The position numbers and the translations under genes were made by a program. DNA of 64,000 nucleotides, from the NCBI RefSeq assembly GCF_016342405.1, contig NZ_JAEINN010000005.1, forward strand, positions 1 to 64,000, read 5' to 3'. Positions 18,357 to 27,089 of this stretch are shown here, piece by piece. Each line of letters starts with the position of its first letter. Within the stretch, counting starts at the first letter, position 1. The notes under the pieces were generated by a model. That model was not told the origin of the DNA. It saw only the letters and a list, made by a program, of their open reading frames with translations, and did not search any database. Source of the DNA: Maridesulfovibrio ferrireducens. Lineage in GTDB: Bacteria > Desulfobacterota > Desulfovibrionia > Desulfovibrionales > Desulfovibrionaceae.

Positions 18357-18373
18357 ATGTCGCTCGTAATTAA
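18272..18373 (+). CDS. candidate leader ORF (33 aa) overlapping the flagellin start
   Basis: ATG at 18272 follows AAAGGGGAG at about eight bases and opens 33 codons, starting MIFNQLVKWSKWKEPLRRTF. The frame runs through the flagellin Shine-Dalgarno and start codon and stops 17 bases inside the flagellin gene. Translating it would melt the GGA-loop hairpin at 18302-18319 and place ribosomes on the flagellin start. It could be an attenuator-like leader or chance; conservation would decide. Confidence 0.3.
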   Translation: MIFNQLVKWSKWKEPLRRTFLNNSRRNYYVARN

Positions 18374-19238
18374 TCACAATTTGATGGCAATGAATGCTAA
18401 CCGTAACCTTGGTTCAGCTTACAACGATCTTGGTGTTTCAACTCGTAGACTGTCTTCCGGTCTTCGTGTCGGCTCAGCCGCTGATGATGCTGCAGGTCTT
18501 GCAATTCGCGAGCTTATGCGCGCTGATGTTAAGACTCTTAATCAGGGTATTCGTAACGCGAATGATGCTATCTCTATGATTCAGACCGCTGATGGCGCTC
18601 TCGGTGTCATCGATGAAAAGTTGATTCGTATGAAGGAACTTGCAACTCAGGCATCCACCGGTACCTATAACTCTGACCAGCGCCTTATCATCGACTCTGA
18701 ATATCAGGCTATGGCTTCAGAAATTACCCGTATTGCCAACGCAACAGACTTCAACGGAATTCACCTTCTCAACGGTAACTTGTCTGGTGAAAACTCTGCT
18801 CATAGTGGAGCAGGACTCACCTCTACCGGTCCTGTTAAGGTCCATTTCGGTTCCGGTAATGACAGTTCTGAAGATTATTACTACGTATCTATCAATACCT
18901 CTACCGCATCAGCTCTTGGTGTCGGACTGGCAGCTAATAACTCCATTTCCACACAGGCTCTTGCGCAGCAGTCCCTTGATAAGTTGAATGATGCGATCAT
19001 ATCCAAGGATAAGATTCGTGCTAACCTCGGTGCTCTCCAGAACAGACTGGAAAACACTATTACCAACCTCTCAATCCAGGCAGAAAATGTTCAGGCTTCG
19101 GAATCACGCATTTCCGATGTCGACGTCGCGACTGAAATGACTGAGTTCACTAAGAACCAGATCCTCACTCAGGCCGCCGTCGCAATGCTCGGACAGGCTA
19201 ACAATATGCCTAGAATGGCAATGCAGCTCATTGGCTAA
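18357..19238 (+). CDS. fliC: flagellin
   Basis: 293 aa subunit of the flagellar filament, exported by the flagellar type III system. It has the N-terminal D0/D1 signature SLVINHNLMAMNANRNLGSA, then RRLSSGLRVGSAADDAAGLA, and the C-terminal D1/D0 ending MLGQANNMPRMAMQLIG. The central D2/D3 region is reduced to about 60 residues (140-200), normal for short flagellins. AAGGAGGA precedes the ATG at ideal spacing. The gene is alone, with its own promoter and terminator. Codon choice (few rare codons) fits high expression. The symbol fliC is generic; flaA/flaB naming cannot be decided. Confidence 0.96.
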   Translation: MSLVINHNLMAMNANRNLGSAYNDLGVSTRRLSSGLRVGSAADDAAGLAIRELMRADVKTLNQGIRNANDAISMIQTADGALGVIDEKLIRMKELATQASTGTYNSDQRLIIDSEYQAMASEITRIANATDFNGIHLLNGNLSGENSAHSGAGLTSTGPVKVHFGSGNDSSEDYYYVSINTSTASALGVGLAANNSISTQALAQQSLDKLNDAIISKDKIRANLGALQNRLENTITNLSIQAENVQASESRISDVDVATEMTEFTKNQILTQAAVAMLGQANNMPRMAMQLIG

Positions 19239-19259
19239 CACCAATGGGTGACTAACTCA

Positions 19260-19294
19260 GAAAGGGAGGTCCATTAATTTGGGCTTCCCTTTTC
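19260..19294 (+). terminator. flagellin terminator
   Basis: AAAGGGA-GGTCC pairs with GGGCTTCCCTTTT around an ATTAATTT loop, 21 bases after the flagellin stop. The stem has one mismatch. Confidence 0.75.
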
Positions 19295-19646
19295 GTGTTT
19301 GAAGATATTTTTATGGAAATATTGCGGATTGTTATATTTATGTACTTGCATTTTCATAATCTATGAAAAGTTTACTTTTTTGCAATTTTATCCTATAAAC
19401 GTCCACTGAATCCGAGATTTTCGGGTTAAAGATGTCCGTTTAATACAACTATTCATATTCAGAATAATGTTTTTTTTACACTTCTATGCGTACAAAAAAA
19501 CGGCATCATGCGCGAATGGCGTATTTGGTGTAACTTTTTTGAAACTGACTTGATTTTCTTGCCGGGAATCCCCGATAAATCTTATTTTTCAAGCAGCCCT
19601 TCATTCTGTCACGCCGTAGCATATCCACCTACACAAGGAGATCGTT
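19295..19646. other. AT-rich intergenic region upstream of isocitrate dehydrogenase
   Basis: About 350 bases with no open frame supported by a ribosome site. It must contain the promoter of the isocitrate dehydrogenase gene, but I see no convincing hexamer pair. CCGGGAATCCCCGATAAAT near 19560-19580 resembles a sigma-28 -10 element but has no matching -35. Confidence 0.4.
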
Positions 19647-20792
19647 TTGTCTACAAGAACCGTATATTATATCGAAGGTGATGGAATCGGACCCGAAGTA
19701 TGGGCTGCCGCTCGTCCTGTTCTTAACGCTGCGCTTGAAAAAGCATACGCAGGGGCTAATAAACTGGACTGGAAAGAGCTCCTCGCCGGAGGAAAAGCTT
19801 TCAAAGAAACCGGAGAATATCTGCCACAGGTTACTCTTGATACTTTGAGCAATGCTGATCTGGCTATGAAAGGACCTCTTCAGACTCCTGTCGGAAAAGG
19901 GTTCCGTTCTTTGAACGTTACCATGCGTCAAACTTTTGATCTTTATGCCTGTATTCGCCCTATTCAGTATTTTAAGGGAATTGAATCTCCTGTTAAAAGA
20001 CCCGATCTCGTCGATATCGTTGTTTTCCGCGAAAACACAGAAGATGTTTATGCAGGAATAGAATGGAGTTCAAATTCTCCTGAAGCAAAAAGAGTTATTG
20101 AATTTTTGGTTGACGAAATGGGCGCTAAAATTGACAGCTCTGCCGGTATAGGAATTAAGCCTATCACTCCCGCAGGTTCAAAACGCCTTGTTCGCAGAGC
20201 TCTTGATTTTGCTCTTGAACAGAACCGTGAGTCCGTAACTTTGGTTCATAAAGGTAATATCATGAAGTACACTGAGGGAGGATTCCTTAAGTGGGGTTAT
20301 GAGCTTGCTGCTGAAGATTATGCCGGAAAAGTTGTAAGAGACGGTGAACAGGGCGAAGGCAAGGTTATAATCAATGACCGTATTGCCGACGCTATGTTCC
20401 AGGAACTCTTAATGCGTCCTGAAAAATACAGCGTACTGGCAACTACCAACCTTAACGGAGATTATCTCTCCGATGCTCTTGCTGCACAGGTTGGCGGACT
20501 TGGACTTGCTCCCGGAGTAAATATGGGTGACAAGCTTGCGATCTATGAGCCTACTCATGGAACAGCTCCTACCATCGCTGGTAAAGATATGGCTAACCCC
20601 GGAAGTCTGATTCTTTCCGGTGCAATGCTTCTTGAACATATCGGTTGGAACGAAGCAGCGGATTTGATCAAGAATTCTGTTGAAAAATCTTTGGCAGCCA
20701 AAAAAGTTACTGTTGATCTGTCAAGCCAGATCAGTGGTGCTGCAACTGTAGGCTGTAAAGAGTTCGGTGAGATTATTCTCGCGAACCTGTAG
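19647..20792 (+). CDS. icd: isocitrate dehydrogenase (short bacterial type)
   Basis: 381 aa decarboxylating dehydrogenase of the IDH/IPMDH family, converting isocitrate to 2-oxoglutarate for glutamate synthesis and the TCA arm. The TTG start lies seven bases after AAGGAG. Visible landmarks are S88 in RSLNVTMRQ (the E. coli phospho-serine equivalent), YACIRPI, ENTEDVYAG, HKGNIMKYTEG and EPTHGTAPTIAGKDMANPGS. At the two positions that set NADP preference in E. coli (Lys344, Tyr345) this protein has T309 and I310, so coenzyme choice needs a test. It is about 35 residues shorter than the E. coli enzyme. Single gene with a terminator. Confidence 0.92.
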   Translation: MSTRTVYYIEGDGIGPEVWAAARPVLNAALEKAYAGANKLDWKELLAGGKAFKETGEYLPQVTLDTLSNADLAMKGPLQTPVGKGFRSLNVTMRQTFDLYACIRPIQYFKGIESPVKRPDLVDIVVFRENTEDVYAGIEWSSNSPEAKRVIEFLVDEMGAKIDSSAGIGIKPITPAGSKRLVRRALDFALEQNRESVTLVHKGNIMKYTEGGFLKWGYELAAEDYAGKVVRDGEQGEGKVIINDRIADAMFQELLMRPEKYSVLATTNLNGDYLSDALAAQVGGLGLAPGVNMGDKLAIYEPTHGTAPTIAGKDMANPGSLILSGAMLLEHIGWNEAADLIKNSVEKSLAAKKVTVDLSSQISGAATVGCKEFGEIILANL

Positions 20793-20812
20793 TCTCTGCC
20801 GCATATAAATAT

Positions 20813-20852
20813 AAAGCCCTCCTGATGTTTGCATCGGGAGGGCTTTTTTTTT
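20813..20852 (+). terminator. isocitrate dehydrogenase terminator
   Basis: AAGCCCTCCTGATG pairs with CATCGGGAGGGCTT, followed by nine Ts. The few As on the left mean it may also act weakly for the convergent gene at 20870-21202. Confidence 0.93.
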
Positions 20853-20869
20853 ATTGCTATATTAAAATA

Positions 20870-21202
20870 TTAATCGATGCTGGTCTCTATTCCATTATCT
20901 GTTTGCTTTAATTCGATATAACAGTCCGAAGAATCCAGCGTTGTGGTTGTAATCGGGGTTGCTTTTTCAATTCCTGCATCAGGGATGGTACGAAGGATTA
21001 GTTTGTTGTCGGAAAGACCTTTTCCAAGATGAATTTTTTGTCCGGGTATCAGTCTGAACTGTGCAAAAATAACTTTGGTTTCTTGGTAACGGAGAGAACC
21101 GGCAACTGGAAAGTCACAGGTGTTTTTTATGGTGACAGCCGCAGCCGGACCCGCTGTAAGTATCGATAGAATAAAAAAGATTGTAACAATTAGTTTTTTC
21201 AT
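20870..21202 (-). CDS. hypothetical secreted protein, 110 aa
   Basis: An N-terminal signal peptide (MKKLIVTIFFILSILTAGPAAA) with a likely Ala-x-Ala cleavage before VTIKNTCDFPV is followed by a beta-rich domain of about 88 residues. Two cysteines remain in the mature part (NTCDF and SSDCYIE), possibly a disulfide. I do not recognise the family. It converges on the isocitrate dehydrogenase gene and is divergent from the RND efflux operon, so a role at the envelope is possible but only a guess. Confidence 0.7.
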   Translation of the reverse strand: MKKLIVTIFFILSILTAGPAAAVTIKNTCDFPVAGSLRYQETKVIFAQFRLIPGQKIHLGKGLSDNKLILRTIPDAGIEKATPITTTTLDSSDCYIELKQTDNGIETSID

Positions 21203-21432
21203 GCTTTTCCTATTTTGCAGACTTGATAATGAGATTTAATATGAAGGTAGGAGTGTAAAGTCAAGTTTGCATGATTATAAGTGAGATAAAGGCCACCGCA
21301 ATAGTGGTGTGAAAATAATCGCTGAGAGCCCAGTTTTTCTACTATTTTTTATTTAGTGAACAGTGTTGACTAAAAAATAATCTTGCGTAAAGTGACCCTC
21401 ACAAAACAGTTATAAATTAGTGGAGAGATAGC

Positions 21433-22509
21433 ATGCGGAAGATTCAAATTTTATTTCTATGCGTTTTATTAATGATATCAGTTTCGGCCTTTGCTGCTGA
21501 AGAAAAGAAGGCCAAGCAAAGTGCTCCTCAAATGCCTCCGGCTCATGTGGTGACCGCAAAATCTTACTCCGGGCAAGTCGCTCCTGAATCAGCTTATATA
21601 GGTACGGTTTATTTTTCTGAGGTTTCAGATGTAGCCTCGGAAGTTGCCGGAAAGGTTGTCAAAGTTGAAGTTGAAGAAGGGGATACTGTTAAAAAGGGTG
21701 CTGTTCTTCTTGTGCTTAGTTCTGATTTGCTGGCTACGGAAATCCGGGCCGCCAATGCTGCCTACAAAGAAGCCAAAGCCAACTATCAGGGCGCTCAGCG
21801 CGATAATGAGCGTATCACACAACTTTTTAAAGGCGGCTCTGTTCACGAAGGTGAGTATGATTCCAAAAGATTTAGAGCTATGGCTCTGGAAAGTGAAATG
21901 GCTTCTTCAATGGCGAAATTAAGAAGGCTTCAGATCGAACTTTCAAAGAAAATAATTCGTGCACCTTTTGACGGTGTAGTGATTAAAAGAAACGTATATC
22001 TCGGTGAATGGATTTCTCGCGGTGGAGAAGTTGCTAAGATCGGTATGAACACCAGTTATGATGTTGTAGTTAATGTCCCTCAGGACGTGTCGCAGGTTGT
22101 TAAACCGGGGCTTGATGTCGGCTTGGATATAGGAGGAAAGGAACTTACAGGTCAGGTCTTCGCTGTTATTCCGCGCGGAGATGTTGCCAGTCGTACTTTC
22201 CCTATTAAAATAAGAATTCATGGTGAAAAAGGCCTTGCTCAGGGGATGGAAGCCCGCGTTTCTCTGCCTTCAGATATTGCCAGCGAAACGGTGGTTGTTC
22301 CTCGCGATGCAGTTCTTTCGTTACGCGGAGTTACAATGATTATTGCAATTGTCGAAGGCAAAGCTGCTCCGATTCCCGTAAAGGTTATTGGATACAAAGG
22401 AATGAATGCCGGAGTACGTGGCAAGGGGCTTGCTGCTGATATGGACATAGTTGTTAAAGGTAATGAAAGGCTCAGGCCCGGACAGGCTGTAGTCATAGAC
22501 AATAAGTAG
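21433..22509 (+). CDS. RND efflux periplasmic adaptor (membrane fusion protein)
   Basis: 358 aa. The signal peptide (MRKIQILFLCVLLMISVSAFA) lacks a lipobox cysteine at the cleavage point. The lipoyl-like half motif EVAGKVVKVEVEEGDTVKKG, a short alpha hairpin (about 95-150) and the second lipoyl half IIRAPFDGVVIKRNVYLGEW follow, then a beta barrel. GGAGAG precedes the ATG. It links the inner-membrane pump encoded 27 bases downstream to an outer-membrane channel, which is not encoded here. The pump substrate is unknown. The short hairpin suggests a compact adaptor. Confidence 0.92.
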   Translation: MRKIQILFLCVLLMISVSAFAAEEKKAKQSAPQMPPAHVVTAKSYSGQVAPESAYIGTVYFSEVSDVASEVAGKVVKVEVEEGDTVKKGAVLLVLSSDLLATEIRAANAAYKEAKANYQGAQRDNERITQLFKGGSVHEGEYDSKRFRAMALESEMASSMAKLRRLQIELSKKIIRAPFDGVVIKRNVYLGEWISRGGEVAKIGMNTSYDVVVNVPQDVSQVVKPGLDVGLDIGGKELTGQVFAVIPRGDVASRTFPIKIRIHGEKGLAQGMEARVSLPSDIASETVVVPRDAVLSLRGVTMIIAIVEGKAAPIPVKVIGYKGMNAGVRGKGLAADMDIVVKGNERLRPGQAVVIDNK

Positions 22510-22536
22510 TTATCATCTGTCTGGAGTTTAAACGTT

Positions 22537-25500
22537 ATGGATTTTATAAAATTTTCAATTGAGAAGCCTGTTTCTATACTTGTAGGGGTAATCCTGCTGG
22601 TGCTTTTCGGTGCACTTGCTCTTACAGGTTTACCATATCAGCTTTCCCCTACAGTTACTGAACCTGAAATAACCGTTGAAACGCAGTGGAATGGTGCAAC
22701 TCCTTATGAGATTGAGCGAGACATCATTGAAGAACAGGAAAAAGTTCTCAAAGGTGTGACTGGTTTGATTGAGATGGAATCTGAGTGTTTCAACAGCGTC
22801 GGGCGTATTTCTCTGCGTTTTAAAATCGGAACAAATGTTGATGATGCTCTGCTTAGAGTCTCCAATAAGCTGAATGAAGTTAAGAGATATCCTGCTGATT
22901 CAGATCGTCCGATCATAACGGCTACAGGATCTGCAACGTCTCCTATCATCTGGATGATTTTGAAGAATCTTGAGGGTAATGAGCGCCCTATTGATGAATA
23001 TTTAACCTTCTTTGAAAATGATGTGCGCCAGTATCTGGAACGAGTCGACGGCGTTGCAGACCTGTTTATGGGCGGTGGCACTGAAAAGGAAATGCACGTT
23101 ATCATCGCACCTGAAAAGCTTGCAGCATATAATCTGACTATTGCTAAAGTTATTGAGGTTCTTAAAAGCGAAAATACTAACGTTTCCGCCGGTAATATGG
23201 GCGTAGGTAGAAGAGATTACCGTATTCGTACTACCTCGGAATTTCGTTCACCGGAAGAGATTGAGGATGTTGTTATCACTTCCTCCGGTCAGCAGCGGGT
23301 AACTCTCGGCGATGTCGGTAAAGTTGTACCCGGTTTTAAAAAGTCCGAAGTTGCAATGCTTAGCGACGGTTTTCCGGGGATTGCCATAGGTATAAAGCCC
23401 GAACCGGGCGCTAATGTTCTTGATGTTACCCGCGATGTTCGCGCGGTTGTCGAAAGTCTAAACAAAGGAATGCTTGCGAAAGAAGGTGTTTATCTGGACT
23501 GGACTTACGATCAGGCTCCTTACATTACCGGTGCGATAGATCTGGTTAAACAGAATATTATTATCGGTGGTGTTCTGGCTATTATTGTTTTGTTGATTTT
23601 TCTTCAGTCATTGTCCTCTACAATTATTGTTGCCATTGCGATTCCAATTTCAGTGGTAGGCTCATTCATTGTTTTCGGCGGACTTGGAAGATCTTTAAAT
23701 ATTGTAAGTATGTCCGGTATCTCCTTTGCCGTTGGGATGCTGGTTGATAATGCCATTGTTATTCTTGAGAATATTGATCGGCATCGAAGTATGGGGAAAC
23801 CCCCCTATAAAGCAGCTTACGACGGTGCCAGCGAAGTATGGGGTGCTGTTCTTGCCTCAACATTGACAACTGTTGCTGTATTTCTTCCTGTTGTCTTTAT
23901 TGAGGAAGAAGCAGGACAGTTATTTAAAGATATTGCCATCGCAGTTACTTGTGCCATTTCATTGTCTTTATTCGTATCAATCTCAGTTATCCCTATGCTG
24001 GCAAAGCAGTTTTATACGCTTTCCGGCAAGGAGAAAAAAATCAGGAATAATATCCTGACCAGATTTGGTGGAAAATGTTCAAACGGCATTATGTCGCTGC
24101 TTGAGCTTTCGATCCGAAACTGGATGACGAGAATTTCGACTGTTGTGATTCTGGTAGTCGCTTCTGCTTTGCTCGTGATTTCTTTCTTCCCGAAGATGGA
24201 ATATCTGCCGCAGGGTAATAGAAACCTTATTCTCTCAATTCTGATTCCTCCTCCGGGGCTGTCATATGAAGAGCGTGATTCCATCGGTGAGTTTATCGCT
24301 TCACAGGTAGATCCGCATATGCATAAAGATAAAGATGGCTTTCCGGCTATCGATCATCTTTTTTACGTGTCTGCTCCTTCCATTAATCTCTTTGGAGCGA
24401 TGTCGGAAGATGACGAACGTCCTGCTGAGTTAATACCTCTTTTTAACAAGATAATGAGTTCTATTCCCGGTATGTTCGGGGTCAGTATTCAGGCTTCGAT
24501 TTTTGAATCCGGCCTCGGTAAAGGACGAATGGTCGCAGTAGATTTCAGTGGATCTGATCTTAATCGGCTCATTGCCGCAGCTGGAACTATGTTCGGAATG
24601 GCTCGGCAGGCTGTGCCGGGTGGACAGGTTCGCCCAATTCCGTCACTTGAAATGCTTTATCCTGAAGTAAAAATTGTGCCGGATCGTGACCGTGTCCGTT
24701 CGGCTGGAATGTCCAGTCAGGAGGTCGGGGAAGCCCTTGATGTTCTGATGGATGGTCGTAAAATTGGTGATTTTAAAGAAGAAGGTAAAAAGAAAATTGA
24801 TTTGAAATTGAAAGCTTCCGAGTCAGGGGTAAGCACGCCGGAAGAACTTTACAGTTCTCTCATTGCCACTCCGCAAGGCTGGGCTGTTCCTATTTCATCT
24901 CTTTCGACTATAGAAAGAACTTACGGGATTACTCAGATTCGTCATCTGGAACGGCAGAGGACTGTAACTTTACAGATAACGCCTCCTAAATCCATGCCGC
25001 TTGAACAGGCAATGGAGATTATCCAGAATGAACTGATTCCAAAGGTCAGGGAAATGGGGCTTCTTGAGGGCGTGAACGTGAGAATGAGTGGTGCTGCGGA
25101 TAAACTTACTCAGACCCGTGATGCAATGCAGTGGAACTTCCTGCTGGCAATTGTCATAACTTATTTGCTTATGGCTGCGCTTTTCGCGAACTTCATTTAT
25201 CCGTTTATCATTCTGCTTACTGTTCCGCTTGCAGGAGCCGGTGGTTTCCTCGGGTTACAGCTTGAGAATATATTCATTGCTCCGCAACCACTGGACGTAC
25301 TGACTATGCTCGGCTTTGTTATTCTGATCGGGGTAGTTGTAAACAACGCTATTCTTATCGTGCATCAGTCGCTGAACAACGTGCGGCAGGGCGGAATGAG
25401 TCATAAGGAAGCTGTTCTTGATGCAACGCGTACAAGACTGAGGCCTATTTATATGTCAGCTACCACATCCGTTTTCGGAATGCTGCCACTGGCAATAGCT

Positions 25501-25653
25501 CCCGGTCCCGGTTCAGAATTATATCGAGGACTTGGTTCGGTTGTACTTGGCGGTCTTGCACTGTCCACTGTCTTCACAGTGTTCATGATTCCTGCGCTGC
25601 TTATGTTCTTCATCAAGATGGAGAAAATCGGCGGGAAGAAGGATGAGGGGTAG
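22537..25653 (+). CDS. RND-family efflux pump, inner-membrane subunit
   Basis: 1038 aa, the usual length of AcrB-type proton antiporters, with the duplicated layout of 12 membrane segments and two large periplasmic loops. The N-terminus MDFIKFSIEKPVSILVGVIL is typical. The proton-relay motif in transmembrane 4 is GMLVDNAIVILENI; the canonical HAE pumps have two adjacent aspartates there, and this one has Asp-Asn, as in many divergent subfamilies. The second repeat carries GVVVNNAILIVHQ. It forms an operon with the adaptor upstream and ends at a strong terminator. No TolC-like gene or regulator is adjacent. Confidence 0.93.
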   Translation: MDFIKFSIEKPVSILVGVILLVLFGALALTGLPYQLSPTVTEPEITVETQWNGATPYEIERDIIEEQEKVLKGVTGLIEMESECFNSVGRISLRFKIGTNVDDALLRVSNKLNEVKRYPADSDRPIITATGSATSPIIWMILKNLEGNERPIDEYLTFFENDVRQYLERVDGVADLFMGGGTEKEMHVIIAPEKLAAYNLTIAKVIEVLKSENTNVSAGNMGVGRRDYRIRTTSEFRSPEEIEDVVITSSGQQRVTLGDVGKVVPGFKKSEVAMLSDGFPGIAIGIKPEPGANVLDVTRDVRAVVESLNKGMLAKEGVYLDWTYDQAPYITGAIDLVKQNIIIGGVLAIIVLLIFLQSLSSTIIVAIAIPISVVGSFIVFGGLGRSLNIVSMSGISFAVGMLVDNAIVILENIDRHRSMGKPPYKAAYDGASEVWGAVLASTLTTVAVFLPVVFIEEEAGQLFKDIAIAVTCAISLSLFVSISVIPMLAKQFYTLSGKEKKIRNNILTRFGGKCSNGIMSLLELSIRNWMTRISTVVILVVASALLVISFFPKMEYLPQGNRNLILSILIPPPGLSYEERDSIGEFIASQVDPHMHKDKDGFPAIDHLFYVSAPSINLFGAMSEDDERPAELIPLFNKIMSSIPGMFGVSIQASIFESGLGKGRMVAVDFSGSDLNRLIAAAGTMFGMARQAVPGGQVRPIPSLEMLYPEVKIVPDRDRVRSAGMSSQEVGEALDVLMDGRKIGDFKEEGKKKIDLKLKASESGVSTPEELYSSLIATPQGWAVPISSLSTIERTYGITQIRHLERQRTVTLQITPPKSMPLEQAMEIIQNELIPKVREMGLLEGVNVRMSGAADKLTQTRDAMQWNFLLAIVITYLLMAALFANFIYPFIILLTVPLAGAGGFLGLQLENIFIAPQPLDVLTMLGFVILIGVVVNNAILIVHQSLNNVRQGGMSHKEAVLDATRTRLRPIYMSATTSVFGMLPLAIAPGPGSELYRGLGSVVLGGLALSTVFTVFMIPALLMFFIKMEKIGGKKDEG

Positions 25654-25682
25654 ATCTTAGTTCACCGTATAAATAGATAAAA

Positions 25683-25727
25683 TAAAAAAACAGCCCTGCT
25701 AACCAAATTAGCAGGGCTGTTTTTTTG
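25683..25727. terminator. bidirectional terminator
   Basis: AAAAAAACAGCCCTGCT pairs with AGCAGGGCTGTTTTTTT around a short loop, between the RND gene and the convergent aminotransferase gene. Confidence 0.95.
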
Positions 25728-25748
25728 TTAATAAAATTATTTTCTGTT

Positions 25749-26909
25749 TTATTTAAATTCTTTTACATACTTTTCAAGTCTATTCATGCCTTCAGCTATA
25801 TTCTCAATTGAGTTCGCATAAGAAAATCTGATGTATCCTTCTGCGCCTTCTCCGAAATCAATTCCGGGTGTTACGCCTATTTCAGCTTTTTCCAGAATGT
25901 CGAAGGCTAGCTTGTATGAACTGCCTTCGAATTTTTCAGCAAAGGGTTTCATATTGACCAGAATATAAAATGCCCCGGTGGGCTCGACTTTAATATCAAA
26001 CCCTATTTCGCGAAGTCTTTTGATCATAAACTTACGGCGTTCGTCGTAAATGTTTTTGATGCGGTTAACGTCATCCCAAGCTTCGGTGAGGGCGGCTACT
26101 CCAGCCCATTGTGCCATTGAATTGGCGGAGATGAAAAAGTTTTGACAGAGCTTCTGTAAGGGGCGGACGTATTTTTCAGGGGAGATTATATAACCTAGTC
26201 GCCAGCCGGTCATGGCGAACAGTTTTGAAAATCCGTTTAGTACAAAAGCGTGGTCTGTGTATTCTAGGATAGAATGTTCTTGCTCGCCGTAGACTAATCC
26301 ATGGTATATTTCATCGGAAACAATCCAAGGGCCGAGGTCCGCAATCTGTTTCATTCTTTTTGGAGAAAGGACGATCCCGGTCGGATTGGACGGAGAGTTA
26401 ATCAGAATAGCTTTTGTTTTTTTATTTATAATTTTAGCTATTTCTTCCGGGCGGAATTGAAAACCGTCGTCTTCGCTGGTGGGAACTTTTATTAAATCAG
26501 CTCCGGCGAATTTAATGAAGTTGTCATAGCAGGCATAACACGGGTCGGAGGTAATGACGTTGTCGCCTTGATCCAGAAGAAAAGTGAACAGCAAAAGCAT
26601 GGCAGGGGATGTGCCCTGAGTTACAATTACGCGGTCCGGATCAACATCAACATCATATCTGTCTTTGTGATATTTGCTGATAGCCTGACGCAGTTCTGGA
26701 ATCCCGAGGCTGTGCGTATAGTGGGTTTCGCCTCTTTCAAGAGCCTCGCAACAAGCTTTTTTGATACATTCAGGTGTATCGAAATCAGGCTCACCAATTT
26801 CCATATGGATTATATTTCTGCCGTCGCGCTCCATTTTCTGCGCCGCTTCCAGAACGTCCATGACTAGAAAAGGTGTGATCTCACAAGCTCGTTTGGAAAT
26901 ACAATCCAT
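25749..26909 (-). CDS. class I/II pyridoxal-phosphate aminotransferase
   Basis: 386 aa, aspartate aminotransferase fold type I. Visible are the substrate/PLP motifs HMEIGEPDFDTP, VTQGTSPAMLLLF, NSPSNPTG, VSDEIYHGLVYG, and the Schiff-base lysine in NGFSKLFAMTGWRLGYI. The C-terminal arginine region is YIRFSYANS. The sequence fits the broad group containing alanine and aspartate transaminases of deltaproteobacteria and archaea. Exact substrates cannot be read from sequence. Single gene, convergent with the RND operon and divergent from pabA. Confidence 0.9.
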   Translation of the reverse strand: MDCISKRACEITPFLVMDVLEAAQKMERDGRNIIHMEIGEPDFDTPECIKKACCEALERGETHYTHSLGIPELRQAISKYHKDRYDVDVDPDRVIVTQGTSPAMLLLFTFLLDQGDNVITSDPCYACYDNFIKFAGADLIKVPTSEDDGFQFRPEEIAKIINKKTKAILINSPSNPTGIVLSPKRMKQIADLGPWIVSDEIYHGLVYGEQEHSILEYTDHAFVLNGFSKLFAMTGWRLGYIISPEKYVRPLQKLCQNFFISANSMAQWAGVAALTEAWDDVNRIKNIYDERRKFMIKRLREIGFDIKVEPTGAFYILVNMKPFAEKFEGSSYKLAFDILEKAEIGVTPGIDFGEGAEGYIRFSYANSIENIAEGMNRLEKYVKEFK

Positions 26910-27041
26910 GATAGACTCCTTATTAAACTGCGGTTAGCCGCTTATGTATTTGAAATGCTGTATACATTTTCATAACGTGAAGTGCAATAAGACAAGCTGC
27001 ATGAAGATTACTTGCTCATGCGTGGATGCTGGAGTAACTAA

Positions 27042-27080
27042 GCGCCATATGTTGCAGAGATCAAATATTCCTAATGGCGC
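27042..27080 (+). promoter_or_regulatory. inverted repeat just upstream of pabA
   Basis: GCGCCAT (27042-27048) and ATGGCGC (27074-27080) are perfect complements 25 bases apart, ending nine bases before the pabA start. It could be an operator or an RNA stem covering the weak ribosome site. Function not known. Confidence 0.35.
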
Positions 27081-27089
27081 GGTTCAAAA

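Noticed and set aside
24012-24284. Antisense open frames inside the RND pump gene and similar frames inside other long genes
   Set aside because: They are shadows: no ribosome sites, no recognisable domains, and fully inside well-supported genes.
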